Assembly: GCA_012517815.1 (NCBI GenBank) | Contig: JAAYUF010000147.1 | Coordinates: 1 to 64,000, forward strand | Direction of reading: 5' to 3' | Source of the DNA: Clostridiales bacterium | GTDB lineage: Bacteria; Bacillota; Clostridia; Christensenellales; Aristaeellaceae | Length of the DNA: 64,000 nucleotides | Part shown: positions 38,019-46,960 of the stretch, piece by piece | Position numbering within the stretch: the stretch's first letter is position 1 | Layout of the letters: each line of letters opens with the position of its first letter | Made by a program: the position numbers and the translations under genes | The notes under the pieces: model-generated | Told to the model about the DNA's origin: nothing | The model's database searches: none | What the model saw: only the letters and a program-made list of their open reading frames with translations

Positions 38019-38061
38019 ACAGCTTATCCTGTTACCCTTATCGTAAAGGAGGGCCAACACC

Positions 38062-38970
38062 ATGTCTTTTTGGATTGTCACGGACGCCTGCTGCGACCTG
38101 CCCGTGGATTATATTCACAAACAGCACGATCTGCATATCGTGCCCATGTCCTACCAGATCGACGGAAACGTGAGCGAAATCGACCTGACCGACGCGACGC
38201 TCGCTTCGCGCGTGCACACCTTTTATGAATTGCTTTCCAACGGCAAGGTCGCCACAACCTTTCAGGTGAACCAGAACGAGTGGGTGGATCACATCGAACC
38301 CTTGCTCAAGCAGGGCCACGACGTGCTGCTTCTGGTGCTTTCCAGCAGCCTGAGCGGGATGTACCTGACATCCAAGGCTGCGGAAGACGAGCTTCGGGCC
38401 AAATACCCGGAGCGCAAGTTCTACTCCTTTGATACCCGAAGCGCCAGCCTTGGCGAGGGACTGCTGGTGCATTACGCGCTCCGCTACCGCGACGAAGGGC
38501 ACACCATCGAGGAAACGCTCAAGTGGCTTGAGGAAAACGGCCAGCGCGCCATTCACTGGTTTACGGTGACCGACCTGCACTTCCTGCACCGCGGCGGGCG
38601 GCTGTCGGCCACCAGCGCCTATCTGGGCACGATCCTCAAGATTAAGCCGGTGCTTAACGTCGATCCCAAGGGCCGGCTGATCCCGCGCATCAAGGTGCAG
38701 GGCCGCAGGCACAGCCTCAAGGAGCTCTACGAGAAGGTTGCGCAGGACGCGCTGGAGCCCCAGAAACAGACCGTGTTCATCAGCCACGCCGACAGCGAGA
38801 AGGACGCGCAGTGGCTGGCGGATCGCCTCAGGGATAAGCTACATGTGCCGGAGATCCTGTTAAGCCAGATCGGCCCGATCGTCGGCTCGCATTCCGGCCC
38901 CGGTACCGTCGCCGTGTTCTTTTTGGATAAGGACGGCTCCGCCCGGCTGGATTCGCCGGAAACCAAATAA
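38062..38970 (+). CDS. DegV family fatty-acid-binding protein
   Basis: Protein of 302 residues with the DegV hallmarks: an N-terminal IVTDACCDLP strand, TTFQVNQNEW, LSSSLSGMYLTSKAA (lipid head-group contact), DTRSASLGEGLL, LHRGGRLSATSAYLGTILKIKPVLN and GSHSGPGTVAVFF. DegV/FakB proteins bind fatty acids and, when paired with FakA, present them for phosphorylation. No fakA gene is in the window. GGAGGG precedes the ATG. A strong hairpin follows the stop. Confidence 0.95.
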   Translation: MSFWIVTDACCDLPVDYIHKQHDLHIVPMSYQIDGNVSEIDLTDATLASRVHTFYELLSNGKVATTFQVNQNEWVDHIEPLLKQGHDVLLLVLSSSLSGMYLTSKAAEDELRAKYPERKFYSFDTRSASLGEGLLVHYALRYRDEGHTIEETLKWLEENGQRAIHWFTVTDLHFLHRGGRLSATSAYLGTILKIKPVLNVDPKGRLIPRIKVQGRRHSLKELYEKVAQDALEPQKQTVFISHADSEKDAQWLADRLRDKLHVPEILLSQIGPIVGSHSGPGTVAVFFLDKDGSARLDSPETK

Positions 38971-38976
38971 GCCTGC

Positions 38977-39008
38977 GTCGCCCCCGAACCGTTTCGTTCG
39001 GGGGCGAC
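38977..39008 (+). terminator. Terminator between convergent genes
   Basis: A perfect 13-base stem (38977-38989 with 38996-39008) with a six-base loop lies seven bases after the degV-like stop. The T-run is weak (AACCGTTTC). It may also limit transcription from the facing GH65 gene. Confidence 0.65.
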
Positions 39009-39174
39009 AACCGTTTCAGGGCTGGCGGGTTGCATGGCGGCATACCGGATCGACCGTTATCTGACCGTTCCAGCGCATATGCCGCCCAGCCCTCCTCCGC
39101 ACGGATGCCACGGCGCCGCCTTTCGCTCTCTTCGGGCATCGGGCCCCGCGAACGCGCCGACCTGCCGCGCAGCC

Positions 39175-41436
39175 TTACCGGATGGCGTTCGCGACGCTAT
39201 CCCGAAGGGTTACGCGCTCGCCGCAGAGCGTCAACGGCAGCGGTTCGCCGCGCAACAGGCGAACGACGGCTTCCTGCCTATCGGCTTCCAGCCGGATCAG
39301 GCGGCCTCGGTATTCAAACGGGAAGGCATACCCCTGCCAGCCTTCGGGCACAAAGGGGTTCAGGCTCAGCCCGTCCATCGTGCGCATGCCCGCGAAACCC
39401 TGCGCGATGGACAGCCAGCTGCCCGCCATGCTGGTGATGTGCAGGCCGTCCTCCGTATCGTGGTTGATGTTGTCCAGATCCAGCCGGGCAGTGCGCTGGT
39501 ACATTTCCACCGCCTTGTCCCGGTAGCCGATCTCCGCCGCCAGAATGGCGTGCACGCACGGGGAGAGGCTGCTCTCGTGCACGGTCATCGGCTCGTAGAA
39601 ATCAAAGTTGCGCTTCTTCGTATCCACATCGTACAGATGATCGAGGAAATACAACCCCTGCAGCACATCCGCCTGTTTAATGAAGCAGGAGCGCAGGATT
39701 TTATCCCATGACCAGTGCTGGTTGATGGGGCGTTCTTCCGACGGGAGGGAGGCGGCCGGCATCAGTTCCTTATCCAGGAAGGTGTCGTGCTGCACCAGTA
39801 TGCCCAGCTCGCGGTCCTCCGGGTAATACATGCGGGCGACCAGGTCGCGCATCCGGGTCAGTTCCCCGTCGGTCACCCCCAGCGCGGCCTTCCGGCCCGC
39901 CGGGGCTTTTTCCAGCGAATCGCAGAAGAATTGAACGCTCCAGGCCGCGATGCGGTTGGTGTACCAGTTGTTGTTGACGTTGTTTTCGTACTCGTTGGGG
40001 CCGGTGACGCCGTGGATCATGTAGCAGCGCTTCCGCGGGTTGTAGTGCGCGCGATCGGCGTAGAAACGCGCCACGCCGCACAGCACGTCCAGCCCCTCGG
40101 CCAGGAGGTAGCTTTCATCCCCGGTATAGGTGACATAGTTGAAAATGGCGTAGGCGATGGCGCCGTTGCGGTGGATTTCCTCAAAGGTGATTTCCCACTC
40201 GTTGTGGCACTCCACGCCGGTAAAGGTGACCATGGGGAACAGCGCGCCCCGCACGCCCTGCATCCGCGCGTTGTGATATGCGCCCTCCAGCTGCATGTGA
40301 CGGTACAGCAGCAGCTGACGGGCCACGTCCTGCCCCGCGACCGCCATGTAGACCGGCAGGCAGTACGCCTCGGTATCCCAGTACGTCGCGCCGCCGTATT
40401 TTTCGCCGGTAAACCCCTTGGGGCCGATGTTGAGCCTGGCGTCCTCGCCGGAATAGGTGCTCAGCAGCTGGAACAGGTTAAAGCGGATCCCCTGCTGCGC
40501 GCGGTCGTCCCCGCGAATCTCCACGTCGCAACCGTCCCAGCGGGCTTTCCACGCCGCTCGATGCTCGGCCAGCAGCGCGCCATAGCCGACCTCGCGGGCG
40601 CGGGAAGCGGCTTTGAGCGCCATGGTGAGCAGCAGGTTCTCCGGCTCGTCGCGGCTGGTAAAGCAAAGGGCGAACTTTTCCAGGCAGGCTGTTTCACCGG
40701 GCTCCAAAGTGCCGGAGAAAGCGGCCTCGACATACCCTTCTTCCCGGAGGCGGCTTTCCGGGTCCATCCCGTCCGCCCAGCAGCTCATGGCGGCCGCCAC
40801 CGCGAAACGCGGGGTTCCGAAGGGGTTGTCCTTGGTCTTGGTCAGCAGGCCCAGCGCGTCCTCGGTCTCCTCTTCCTCCAGCATATCCCAGAAGGTTTCC
40901 TGATAGTTGCTGTCCAAATTGTGCACGCGCGCGTCCAGATAGGGGCTCATTACCACTTGGGCCACGTGATCCGGCGTGACCGAATAGGAAACGGCCAGCA
41001 ACTCCTTCTGGGCGAGGGAAACAAAGCGTTCCGCCCGCACCTTTGCTTGGCCGCGGGCGGTCTTCACCGTAAAGGTGCGCAGCACCACGCCCGTTTGCAG
41101 ATCAAGTTCGCGGTAAAAGTCCGAAAACGCGCAGCGTCCGAGGTCCACGGGCTCGCCGTCCAGTTCCACATGAACGCCCATCAGTCGCACGGCGTTGATG
41201 GATTTGCCAAAATACTGCGGGTAGCCGTTCTTCCACCAGCCCACGCGGGTTTTATCCGGAAACCAGACGCCCCCGATGTAGGTGCCGATGTGCGTATTGC
41301 CGCTGAAATCCTCCTCGAAATTGCCCCGCATGCCCATATAGCCGTTGCCGGTCGAGGTCAGGCTTTCGGACAGCCGGACGGCCGCCTGGTCGAAACCGCG
41401 TTCCACAACCTTCCAGGGGTGTACTTCAAATGCCAT
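39175..41436 (-). CDS. Glycoside hydrolase family 65 phosphorylase, probable maltose phosphorylase
   Basis: Protein of 753 residues, the usual GH65 length. STGNGYMGMRGNFEEDF near the N-terminus, GGATYWDTEAYCLP in the centre, and GVTGPNEYENNVNNNWYTN with the catalytic Glu match maltose phosphorylases closely. The enzyme would split maltose with phosphate into beta-glucose 1-phosphate and glucose in the cytoplasm. Trehalose, kojibiose or nigerose phosphorylase activity cannot be ruled out. ATG 41436 follows GGGAGG. No sugar transporter or beta-phosphoglucomutase gene is next to it; it has its own promoter. Confidence 0.92.
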   Translation of the reverse strand: MAFEVHPWKVVERGFDQAAVRLSESLTSTGNGYMGMRGNFEEDFSGNTHIGTYIGGVWFPDKTRVGWWKNGYPQYFGKSINAVRLMGVHVELDGEPVDLGRCAFSDFYRELDLQTGVVLRTFTVKTARGQAKVRAERFVSLAQKELLAVSYSVTPDHVAQVVMSPYLDARVHNLDSNYQETFWDMLEEEETEDALGLLTKTKDNPFGTPRFAVAAAMSCWADGMDPESRLREEGYVEAAFSGTLEPGETACLEKFALCFTSRDEPENLLLTMALKAASRAREVGYGALLAEHRAAWKARWDGCDVEIRGDDRAQQGIRFNLFQLLSTYSGEDARLNIGPKGFTGEKYGGATYWDTEAYCLPVYMAVAGQDVARQLLLYRHMQLEGAYHNARMQGVRGALFPMVTFTGVECHNEWEITFEEIHRNGAIAYAIFNYVTYTGDESYLLAEGLDVLCGVARFYADRAHYNPRKRCYMIHGVTGPNEYENNVNNNWYTNRIAAWSVQFFCDSLEKAPAGRKAALGVTDGELTRMRDLVARMYYPEDRELGILVQHDTFLDKELMPAASLPSEERPINQHWSWDKILRSCFIKQADVLQGLYFLDHLYDVDTKKRNFDFYEPMTVHESSLSPCVHAILAAEIGYRDKAVEMYQRTARLDLDNINHDTEDGLHITSMAGSWLSIAQGFAGMRTMDGLSLNPFVPEGWQGYAFPFEYRGRLIRLEADRQEAVVRLLRGEPLPLTLCGERVTLRDSVANAIR

Positions 41437-41484
41437 ATCGATGCCTCCCTGTCCACGTGCAATCGTTTGCCTTCGTTGGAGATC

Positions 41485-41513
41485 ATGGTAGATGATTTTG
41501 TGAAAATTGTCAA
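41485..41513 (-). promoter_or_regulatory. Sigma-A promoter of the GH65 gene
   Basis: TTGACA (41508-41513) and TACCAT (41485-41490) with a 17-base spacer on the minus strand, about 50 bases upstream of the start. Confidence 0.75.
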
Positions 41514-41642
41514 GCCGGTGTTTCGGAACACCCGGCAAACGCCGTGACGGTCCGCCTCCGACCGTGATACGGCGGCAACACTCAGGGCTGTGCGACGATG
41601 GTTTTTCTGCGCCCGCCATGATTCGCCCCGACCCGCGCTCCG

Positions 41643-41671
41643 TTGCCGCGCGTCTCTTTCCATGTTATAAT
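41643..41671 (+). promoter_or_regulatory. Sigma-A promoter of the deaminase/glycosyltransferase operon
   Basis: TTGCCG (41643-41648) and TATAAT (41666-41671) with a 17-base spacer, 33 bases before the start codon at 41705. Confidence 0.72.
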
Positions 41672-41704
41672 AAGGCATGGATTGTAAACAGGGAGGGAGC
41701 CGTC

Positions 41705-43015
41705 ATGCGCACCCGTATCACAAACGTGTTGCTGACCCCAGGAGCGACGGGGGAACCCCATATTCCGTTGATTCCGGACGCGGAGGTTCACATTTCGGAC
41801 AACCGAATCGTCTACGCGGGGCCGGCGGGTACGGCGCCCGTATTTGAAAACGCCGACGCCATCGGCGGCGAAGGCTGCCTATGCATGCCGGGGCTTGTGA
41901 ACCTGCACACGCACACGCCCATGGTGTTCCTGCGCGGCGTGGGGGCCGATCTGGCGCTGGACGATTGGCTGCACAAGGCCATCTTCCCGCTGGAAAAGCA
42001 GTGGACGGAGGAGCTGATCCGCTGCGCGACCGACCTTGGCTGCATGGAAATGCTCCGGTTTGGCACCACGGCCTTCAACGATATGTACTTCTATACCAAC
42101 GCCATCGCGGAAACCGTGCGAGACAACGGTATGCGGGCCCTACTTGGGCACGGCATCGTCGACTTTGACGAAAGCTGCGCCGATATGGCGGAAGGCGTCG
42201 CCATGGCGGAGAAGTGGAACCATGCCTGCGACGACCGAATTCGCTTTTCGCTGGCCCCGCACTCCGAAGGCGCGACCACGCCGGCACTCCTGCGCAAAGT
42301 GGCGCAGACGGCCAAAGCGATGGGCATCCCGATTCACACGCACGTCAGCGAGACGGATTTCGATCTGCAAGGCTGCCTCAAACGCCGCGGGATGACCCCG
42401 CCCGCCTATCTGGAAGCCATGGGCGTGTTGGATTCGCCGGTAATCGCCGCGCACTGCGTCTGGTTCAACGACGAGGATATCGCGCTGTTTCAAAAGCACG
42501 GCGCGACCGTCGCGCATAACCCGATCAGCAACCTGAAGCTGGCCAGCGGCGTGGCGCCCGTGACCCGGATGCTGGCCGCCGGCTGCCGCGTGGCTCTGGG
42601 CACCGACGGCGTCGCCAGCAACAACAGCCTGAACCTCTGGGAGGAACTCAAGCTGATGCCGCTTCTGCAAAAGGGCGTCACGCTGGACCCGACCGTCGTC
42701 AGCCCTGCGCAGGCACTGGCCGCCGCGACCGTCGTCGGCGCGCGCGCCATGGGTTACGACGATCTGGGATTGCTCAGGGAAGGGTATCTGGCCGACCTGA
42801 TTTTGGTGGATACGCGCAACGCGCACATGACGCCGGCTTTGGATGTGGAGGCCAACCTCATCTACTCGGCGCAGGGCAGCGACGTGCGCCTGACGATGGT
42901 AAACGGCAAGGTGCTCTACCGCGACGGACGGTTTGCCACGCTCAACCGGGACGAGCTGCTCAGGCGCGCGGAGGACGGCGCGCAGGGTATGCGCCGCCGG
43001 CTGGCACAGGTCTGA
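41705..43015 (+). CDS. mtaD: MTA/SAH deaminase-type amidohydrolase
   Basis: Metal-dependent amidohydrolase of 436 residues. Metal ligands appear in NLHTHTP, THVSETD, AAHCVWF and GTDGVASNN; MPGLVNLHTHTPMVFLRG is typical of the 5-methylthioadenosine/S-adenosylhomocysteine deaminase group. It would deaminate MTA or SAH in purine and methionine salvage. ATG 41705 follows GGGAGGGAG; the upstream part of the open frame is not conserved-looking. The first gene of a four-gene plus-strand unit; the glycosyltransferase gene follows 15 bases later, a partnership without obvious metabolic logic. Confidence 0.88.
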   Translation: MRTRITNVLLTPGATGEPHIPLIPDAEVHISDNRIVYAGPAGTAPVFENADAIGGEGCLCMPGLVNLHTHTPMVFLRGVGADLALDDWLHKAIFPLEKQWTEELIRCATDLGCMEMLRFGTTAFNDMYFYTNAIAETVRDNGMRALLGHGIVDFDESCADMAEGVAMAEKWNHACDDRIRFSLAPHSEGATTPALLRKVAQTAKAMGIPIHTHVSETDFDLQGCLKRRGMTPPAYLEAMGVLDSPVIAAHCVWFNDEDIALFQKHGATVAHNPISNLKLASGVAPVTRMLAAGCRVALGTDGVASNNSLNLWEELKLMPLLQKGVTLDPTVVSPAQALAAATVVGARAMGYDDLGLLREGYLADLILVDTRNAHMTPALDVEANLIYSAQGSDVRLTMVNGKVLYRDGRFATLNRDELLRRAEDGAQGMRRRLAQV

Positions 43016-43030
43016 GCGGTGGGGGAGCGG

Positions 43031-44227
43031 ATGAAGATACTCGTCGTCTGTCAGCATTACTGGCCCGAACCCTTCCGCGTTACGGAAATCTGCGAGGACC
43101 TGGTCGCCCGCGGGCACGAGGTGACAGCGGTCGTCGGGCTGCCCAACTACCCAAGCGGCATTGTTCCCAAGGAATACCGCCGGTTTCGCCGCCGCAGAGA
43201 AACCATTCGCGGCGTACAGGTGCGGCGCTGCTTTGAAATCGGCCGACGCAATACCAAGCTGGGCTTAGCCGTCAATTATTGCAGCTACATGCTCTCCGCC
43301 TGTCACAGGGTTTTATGGCTCCGGCGCGATTACGACGCGGTGTACGCCTACTCCACCTCGCCGGTGCTCATGTCGCTGCCGGCGGCGCTGTTGCGGTGTT
43401 TCTCGCGTAAAAAACTGCTGCTCTACGTGCTGGATATCTGGCCCGCGTGCCTTGCCGCCATGAACGTGTACGAAGGTTCGGCGCTCTACGCGTTCATGAA
43501 GCGGGTCAGCCGCTGGGTATATGCCCGCGCGGATCGGCTGGTGTATTCCTCCAAGCGGTTTCAGAGCTACCTCAAGGAGGTGCACGGGCTGGTTGTGCCG
43601 GACGGCGATTACCTGCCCCAGTTTGCGGACAGCCTGTTTGACGATCTGCCGCCCAAGCCCGCCTCCGACGGGTGGAATCTGGTGTTCGCGGGTAACATCG
43701 GCAAGGTGCAGAGCGTGGAAACGCTCCTCAGGGCGGCTTCTCTGCTCAGGGACGAACCCATTCGCTGGCACATCCTGGGCGACGGCTCCAACTACGAGGC
43801 CTGCATAGCCCTGGCTGCCGACCTGGGGCTTTCGGATGCCGTCACCTTCTACGGCAGGCGGCCGCTTACGGATATGCCCGGTTTCTACGCCATGGCGGAC
43901 GCCATGCTGGTGAGCATGCGAAACGACATCAGCGTCAACGATACGCTCCCGGGCAAGGTGCAAAGCTACATGGCGGCCGGCAAGCCGATACTGGGCTCGA
44001 TCGCGGGAGAAACGCCCTATGTTGTGGAGCAGGCGGGCTGTGGTCTGTGCGCGCCTCCGGAGGACGCGGAAGCTTTTGCCGCCGTAGTGCGGGCCTTTCT
44101 CCGGCGCGACGATCAGGCGCAGATGGGGGAGAACGCCAGGCGGTATTACCGAGAGCACTTCACCAAACAGGCACACATGGACAGGCTGGAAGCGATGCTT
44201 ACCGAACTTTGCGAGGCGCGGCCATGA
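43031..44227 (+). CDS. Glycosyltransferase family 4 protein (WbuB-like)
   Basis: Cytoplasmic glycosyltransferase of 398 residues, GT-B fold. N-terminal MKILVVCQHYWPEPFRVTEI and GLPNYPSGIVPKEYR resemble WbuB/WcaI-type enzymes of polysaccharide synthesis. The C-terminal sugar-nucleotide domain has NLVFAGNIGKVQSVETLL, HILGDGSNYEA and the SVNDTLPGKVQSYMAAGKPIL stretch. ATG 43031 was chosen over GTG 43019 because GGGGGAG lies between them. Its stop overlaps the next gene (ATGA). Confidence 0.88.
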   Translation: MKILVVCQHYWPEPFRVTEICEDLVARGHEVTAVVGLPNYPSGIVPKEYRRFRRRRETIRGVQVRRCFEIGRRNTKLGLAVNYCSYMLSACHRVLWLRRDYDAVYAYSTSPVLMSLPAALLRCFSRKKLLLYVLDIWPACLAAMNVYEGSALYAFMKRVSRWVYARADRLVYSSKRFQSYLKEVHGLVVPDGDYLPQFADSLFDDLPPKPASDGWNLVFAGNIGKVQSVETLLRAASLLRDEPIRWHILGDGSNYEACIALAADLGLSDAVTFYGRRPLTDMPGFYAMADAMLVSMRNDISVNDTLPGKVQSYMAAGKPILGSIAGETPYVVEQAGCGLCAPPEDAEAFAAVVRAFLRRDDQAQMGENARRYYREHFTKQAHMDRLEAMLTELCEARP

Positions 44228-45429
44228 AGATAGTTCAACTGAACACCTATTGCGGCAGCGGCAGCACGGGCCGGATCGCCGTGGATATCGCGCGGTATGC
44301 CTCCCGTCAGGGCGCGGAGACGGTGATCGGCTTTGGCGCCGGCACCGTGCCGGAGGATGCGCATGTTTACGCGCTGCGAATCGGCGGCAAACTGGATCGC
44401 AAGTGGCACGGGGCGATCCGGAAACTGCTGGATATGGAAGGGTACGGAAGCATTTTGGCGACCCGGCGGCTGATCGGCTTTCTTAAGGAGTACCAGCCGG
44501 ATGTGATCCACCTGCACAACCTGCACGGCTGCTACCTGAACCACCGGTTGCTGTTCCGCCATCTGCGCGCGGCCGGCATCCCCGTGGTGTGGACGCTGCA
44601 TGACTGCTGGCCGTTCACGGGTCATTGCGCCTATTTTGACTATGTCGGCTGCGAGCGCTGGAAAACCGAATGCCACCATTGCCCCCAACGGAATACCTAC
44701 CCGGTGTGCATCGGGCCGGACGGCAGCCGGCGCAACCAGCGGAGGCGGCGCAGGCTGTTTGCGGCCGTTCCGGCGATGGCGCTGGTCGCGCCCTGCGGTT
44801 GGCTCAGGGAGCTGGCGGCGCAATCCTTCCTGCGGGAAACCCCCTGCCGCGTGATTTACAACGGCGTCAACCGAACGCTGTTCCAGCCTACGGAAAACAA
44901 GCTGCGAGAAGCGCACGGCATCACGCAGCCGCACCTGGTGCTGGCGGTCGCCTCGGAATGGGAGGAACGCAAGGGTTTGCGCTACCTGCCCGAGCTGGCG
45001 GAGCGCCTAGGCCCGGACTACCGGCTGGCCGTGATCGGCCTTACGCAGGAGCAGATCGCCTCGTTGCCTGCAGGTATCCTCGGGTTTACGAAAACCTCGT
45101 CCCCGACCGAGCTGGCGGCGTGGTACACGGCGGCGGACTGCCTGGCGAACCCGACAATGGAGGACAACATGCCGCTGGTCAACCTGGAGGCGATGGCCTG
45201 TGGCACGCCGGTGGTGGTTTTCCGTACGGGCGGCTGCCCGGAGTGCGTGACGGACGCATGCGGCGCCGTGGTACCCAAAGGAGACGTCGCCGCCATGGCG
45301 CAGGCGGTTCGCCGGGTATGTGAGCGGCGGGGAGCGTACCGGGAAGCCTGCCTCGCGCAGGCGGAGCGGTTCGACGGCGGCAACAGCGCGCAGGCCTATT
45401 GGGAACTCTATCAAGAGGTTACCCGATGA
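44224..45429 (+). CDS. Glycosyltransferase family 4 protein
   Basis: Protein of 401 residues, GT-B fold. MKIVQLNTYCGSGSTGRIAVDIA and HLHNLHGCYLNHRLLFRHL are followed by TLHDCWPFTGHCAYF and a Cys-rich loop (GCERWKTECHHCPQ) common in one branch of exopolysaccharide GT4 enzymes. The C-terminal domain has VASEWEERKGLRYLPELA and NPTMEDNMPLVNLEAMACGTPVV, which contains the nucleotide-sugar-binding Glu. ATG overlaps the preceding stop; its own stop overlaps the next start, so three transferases are made together. Confidence 0.9.
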   Translation: MKIVQLNTYCGSGSTGRIAVDIARYASRQGAETVIGFGAGTVPEDAHVYALRIGGKLDRKWHGAIRKLLDMEGYGSILATRRLIGFLKEYQPDVIHLHNLHGCYLNHRLLFRHLRAAGIPVVWTLHDCWPFTGHCAYFDYVGCERWKTECHHCPQRNTYPVCIGPDGSRRNQRRRRRLFAAVPAMALVAPCGWLRELAAQSFLRETPCRVIYNGVNRTLFQPTENKLREAHGITQPHLVLAVASEWEERKGLRYLPELAERLGPDYRLAVIGLTQEQIASLPAGILGFTKTSSPTELAAWYTAADCLANPTMEDNMPLVNLEAMACGTPVVVFRTGGCPECVTDACGAVVPKGDVAAMAQAVRRVCERRGAYREACLAQAERFDGGNSAQAYWELYQEVTR

Positions 45430-46661
45430 ACATCTTGTTTTTGGGGCTCTTATACCACCCGGACGATATCGACGCAGTGCTTCGGCAGTCGCGGGACGGC
45501 CTGCAAAACCAGATCAACAGCTACCAGTGGTCGTTTATCGACGGGTTGCGTAAAAACCTTGGTCCGAGGGAGAGCCTTCACGTGCTCAACGCCCTCCCGG
45601 TCGGCGCGTTTCCGCGGCATTACCGCCGGTGGCGGTTGCCCGCGCAGGTAAAACCGGACGGCTTTCAGGAGATCGGCAGCCTGAACCTGCCGTGGTTTAA
45701 GCAGCGCGCGCGCGCGCGCCGCGCTGCAGAAGCCATGGAGCGGTGGATTGCCGCCGATCCCGAAAACCGAACGGTTCTCCTCTACACCCTCTATTTGCCC
45801 TATCTGCAAGCGATCCTCGCGGTCAAAAAGCGGCATCCCGACCTGAAAATCAGCGTGATTGTGACCGATTTGCCCAATGAGATGGGTATTCGTTCCGGGA
45901 GAACCGGTCTGTTACGGCGGATCGAGTTTGCACGCGGGCGCAAGAGCCTGAGGCTGGCTGCGCAACTGGACGGCTATGTGCTCCTGACCGAACCGATGGC
46001 CGACGCGATGGCCGTGCGCCGGCGACCGTTTCTGGTCATGGAGGGGCTGATCGCGGAAGCCGAAACCATGGCAGGTTCGTTTGACCTGCCGGACGATCCC
46101 CGCCCGGCGGTGCTCTATGCCGGCACGCTGAACCGGGAACTGGGCATCACGGCCCTGCTGGATGCGTTTCAAACCATGAAGGACGTGCAGCTTTGGCTCT
46201 GCGGCCGCGGCGACGGGGAAGCCGAGGTGCGCAAATCCGCCGAAACGCACGGCAATATCCGCTATTTCGGGTTTGTACCGCAGCCGGTCGCGCTCACGTT
46301 ACAGGCTCACGCGGCCGCGCTGATCAATCCCCGCCCCTCCGCCGGGCTGTTCACCCGGTACTCCTTCCCATCCAAAACGCTGGAATACATGCGTTCGGGC
46401 AAACCGGTGCTCTGCTGCCGGCTGGAAGGCATCCCCCGCGAGTATGACGCCTACCTGCGCTACATCGAGCCGGAGGACGCCGCCGGGATCCGCGACGCGG
46501 TGCGGGCGCTGCTCTCCCTGCCCGCCGCGGAGCGGGAGCGCTTGGGCGCGCAAGCCCGCGAATTTGTACGCACCCAAAAAAACAGCGTTGCGCAGGGCGC
46601 GAAGCTTTACGCGTTTCTTCGCGCCGTGCAGGAAAACCAACCCACAGACATCAACGACTAA
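45426..46661 (+). CDS. Glycosyltransferase (GT4/GT1-like)
   Basis: Protein of 411 residues. The N-terminal domain (MNILFLGLLYHPDDIDAVL, RDGLQNQINSYQWSFIDGL) is less typical; the C-terminal domain has VLYAGTLNRELGITALLDAF, LWLCGRGDGEAEVRKSA and PSAGLFTRYSFPSKTLEYMRSGKPVL, a clear nucleotide-sugar-binding half. The acceptor is unknown. It ends the operon; a terminator follows. With the two preceding genes it would build a short glycan, perhaps for a surface polymer, but no flippase or polymerase is encoded nearby. Confidence 0.85.
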   Translation: MNILFLGLLYHPDDIDAVLRQSRDGLQNQINSYQWSFIDGLRKNLGPRESLHVLNALPVGAFPRHYRRWRLPAQVKPDGFQEIGSLNLPWFKQRARARRAAEAMERWIAADPENRTVLLYTLYLPYLQAILAVKKRHPDLKISVIVTDLPNEMGIRSGRTGLLRRIEFARGRKSLRLAAQLDGYVLLTEPMADAMAVRRRPFLVMEGLIAEAETMAGSFDLPDDPRPAVLYAGTLNRELGITALLDAFQTMKDVQLWLCGRGDGEAEVRKSAETHGNIRYFGFVPQPVALTLQAHAAALINPRPSAGLFTRYSFPSKTLEYMRSGKPVLCCRLEGIPREYDAYLRYIEPEDAAGIRDAVRALLSLPAAERERLGAQAREFVRTQKNSVAQGAKLYAFLRAVQENQPTDIND

Positions 46662-46672
46662 CGAAAAAAAAA

Positions 46673-46715
46673 CGACGCCGGCCGGAGACGGGGGCTCCGC
46701 CGGTGTCGCACTTTT
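46673..46715 (+). terminator. Terminator of the glycosyltransferase operon
   Basis: A 14-15-base stem with one bulge and one G-U pair (46673-46687 with 46695-46708) is followed by CACTTTTC, 12 bases after the stop. Confidence 0.75.
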
Positions 46716-46729
46716 CAAATTCTATTCAT

Positions 46730-46862
46730 AAATGCATCCAGGCGCACGAGCGGTTTCTTCTGCAACGGGGTTCGGAAGCGAAGGCGCAACGTCGCTGCCT
46801 CGCGCTTTCACGGCGTAGCGAAACGAAATAAAGGCCGTGAGATGGAGGCGTGCATGGTTTGG
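46730..46862 (+). repeat. Dispersed intergenic repeat, copy C
   Basis: Third copy of the element at 12964 and 32363. It matches best at the left end (GGCGCACGAGCGGTTT, TCTGCAACGGGG, GGAAGCGAAGGCGCAAC) and is more diverged at the right end. It lies between convergent genes; 46863-46960 holds nothing recognisable. Confidence 0.6.
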
Positions 46863-46960
46863 AATCGTATGCACGCGTTCGGTCGGTTTTTTCCGTTGCC
46901 GCCGTCGTGCGAAAAAACCGCTGTTCCATGACTGCCGCCCTGAACAGCCCTTCGCCTTTC

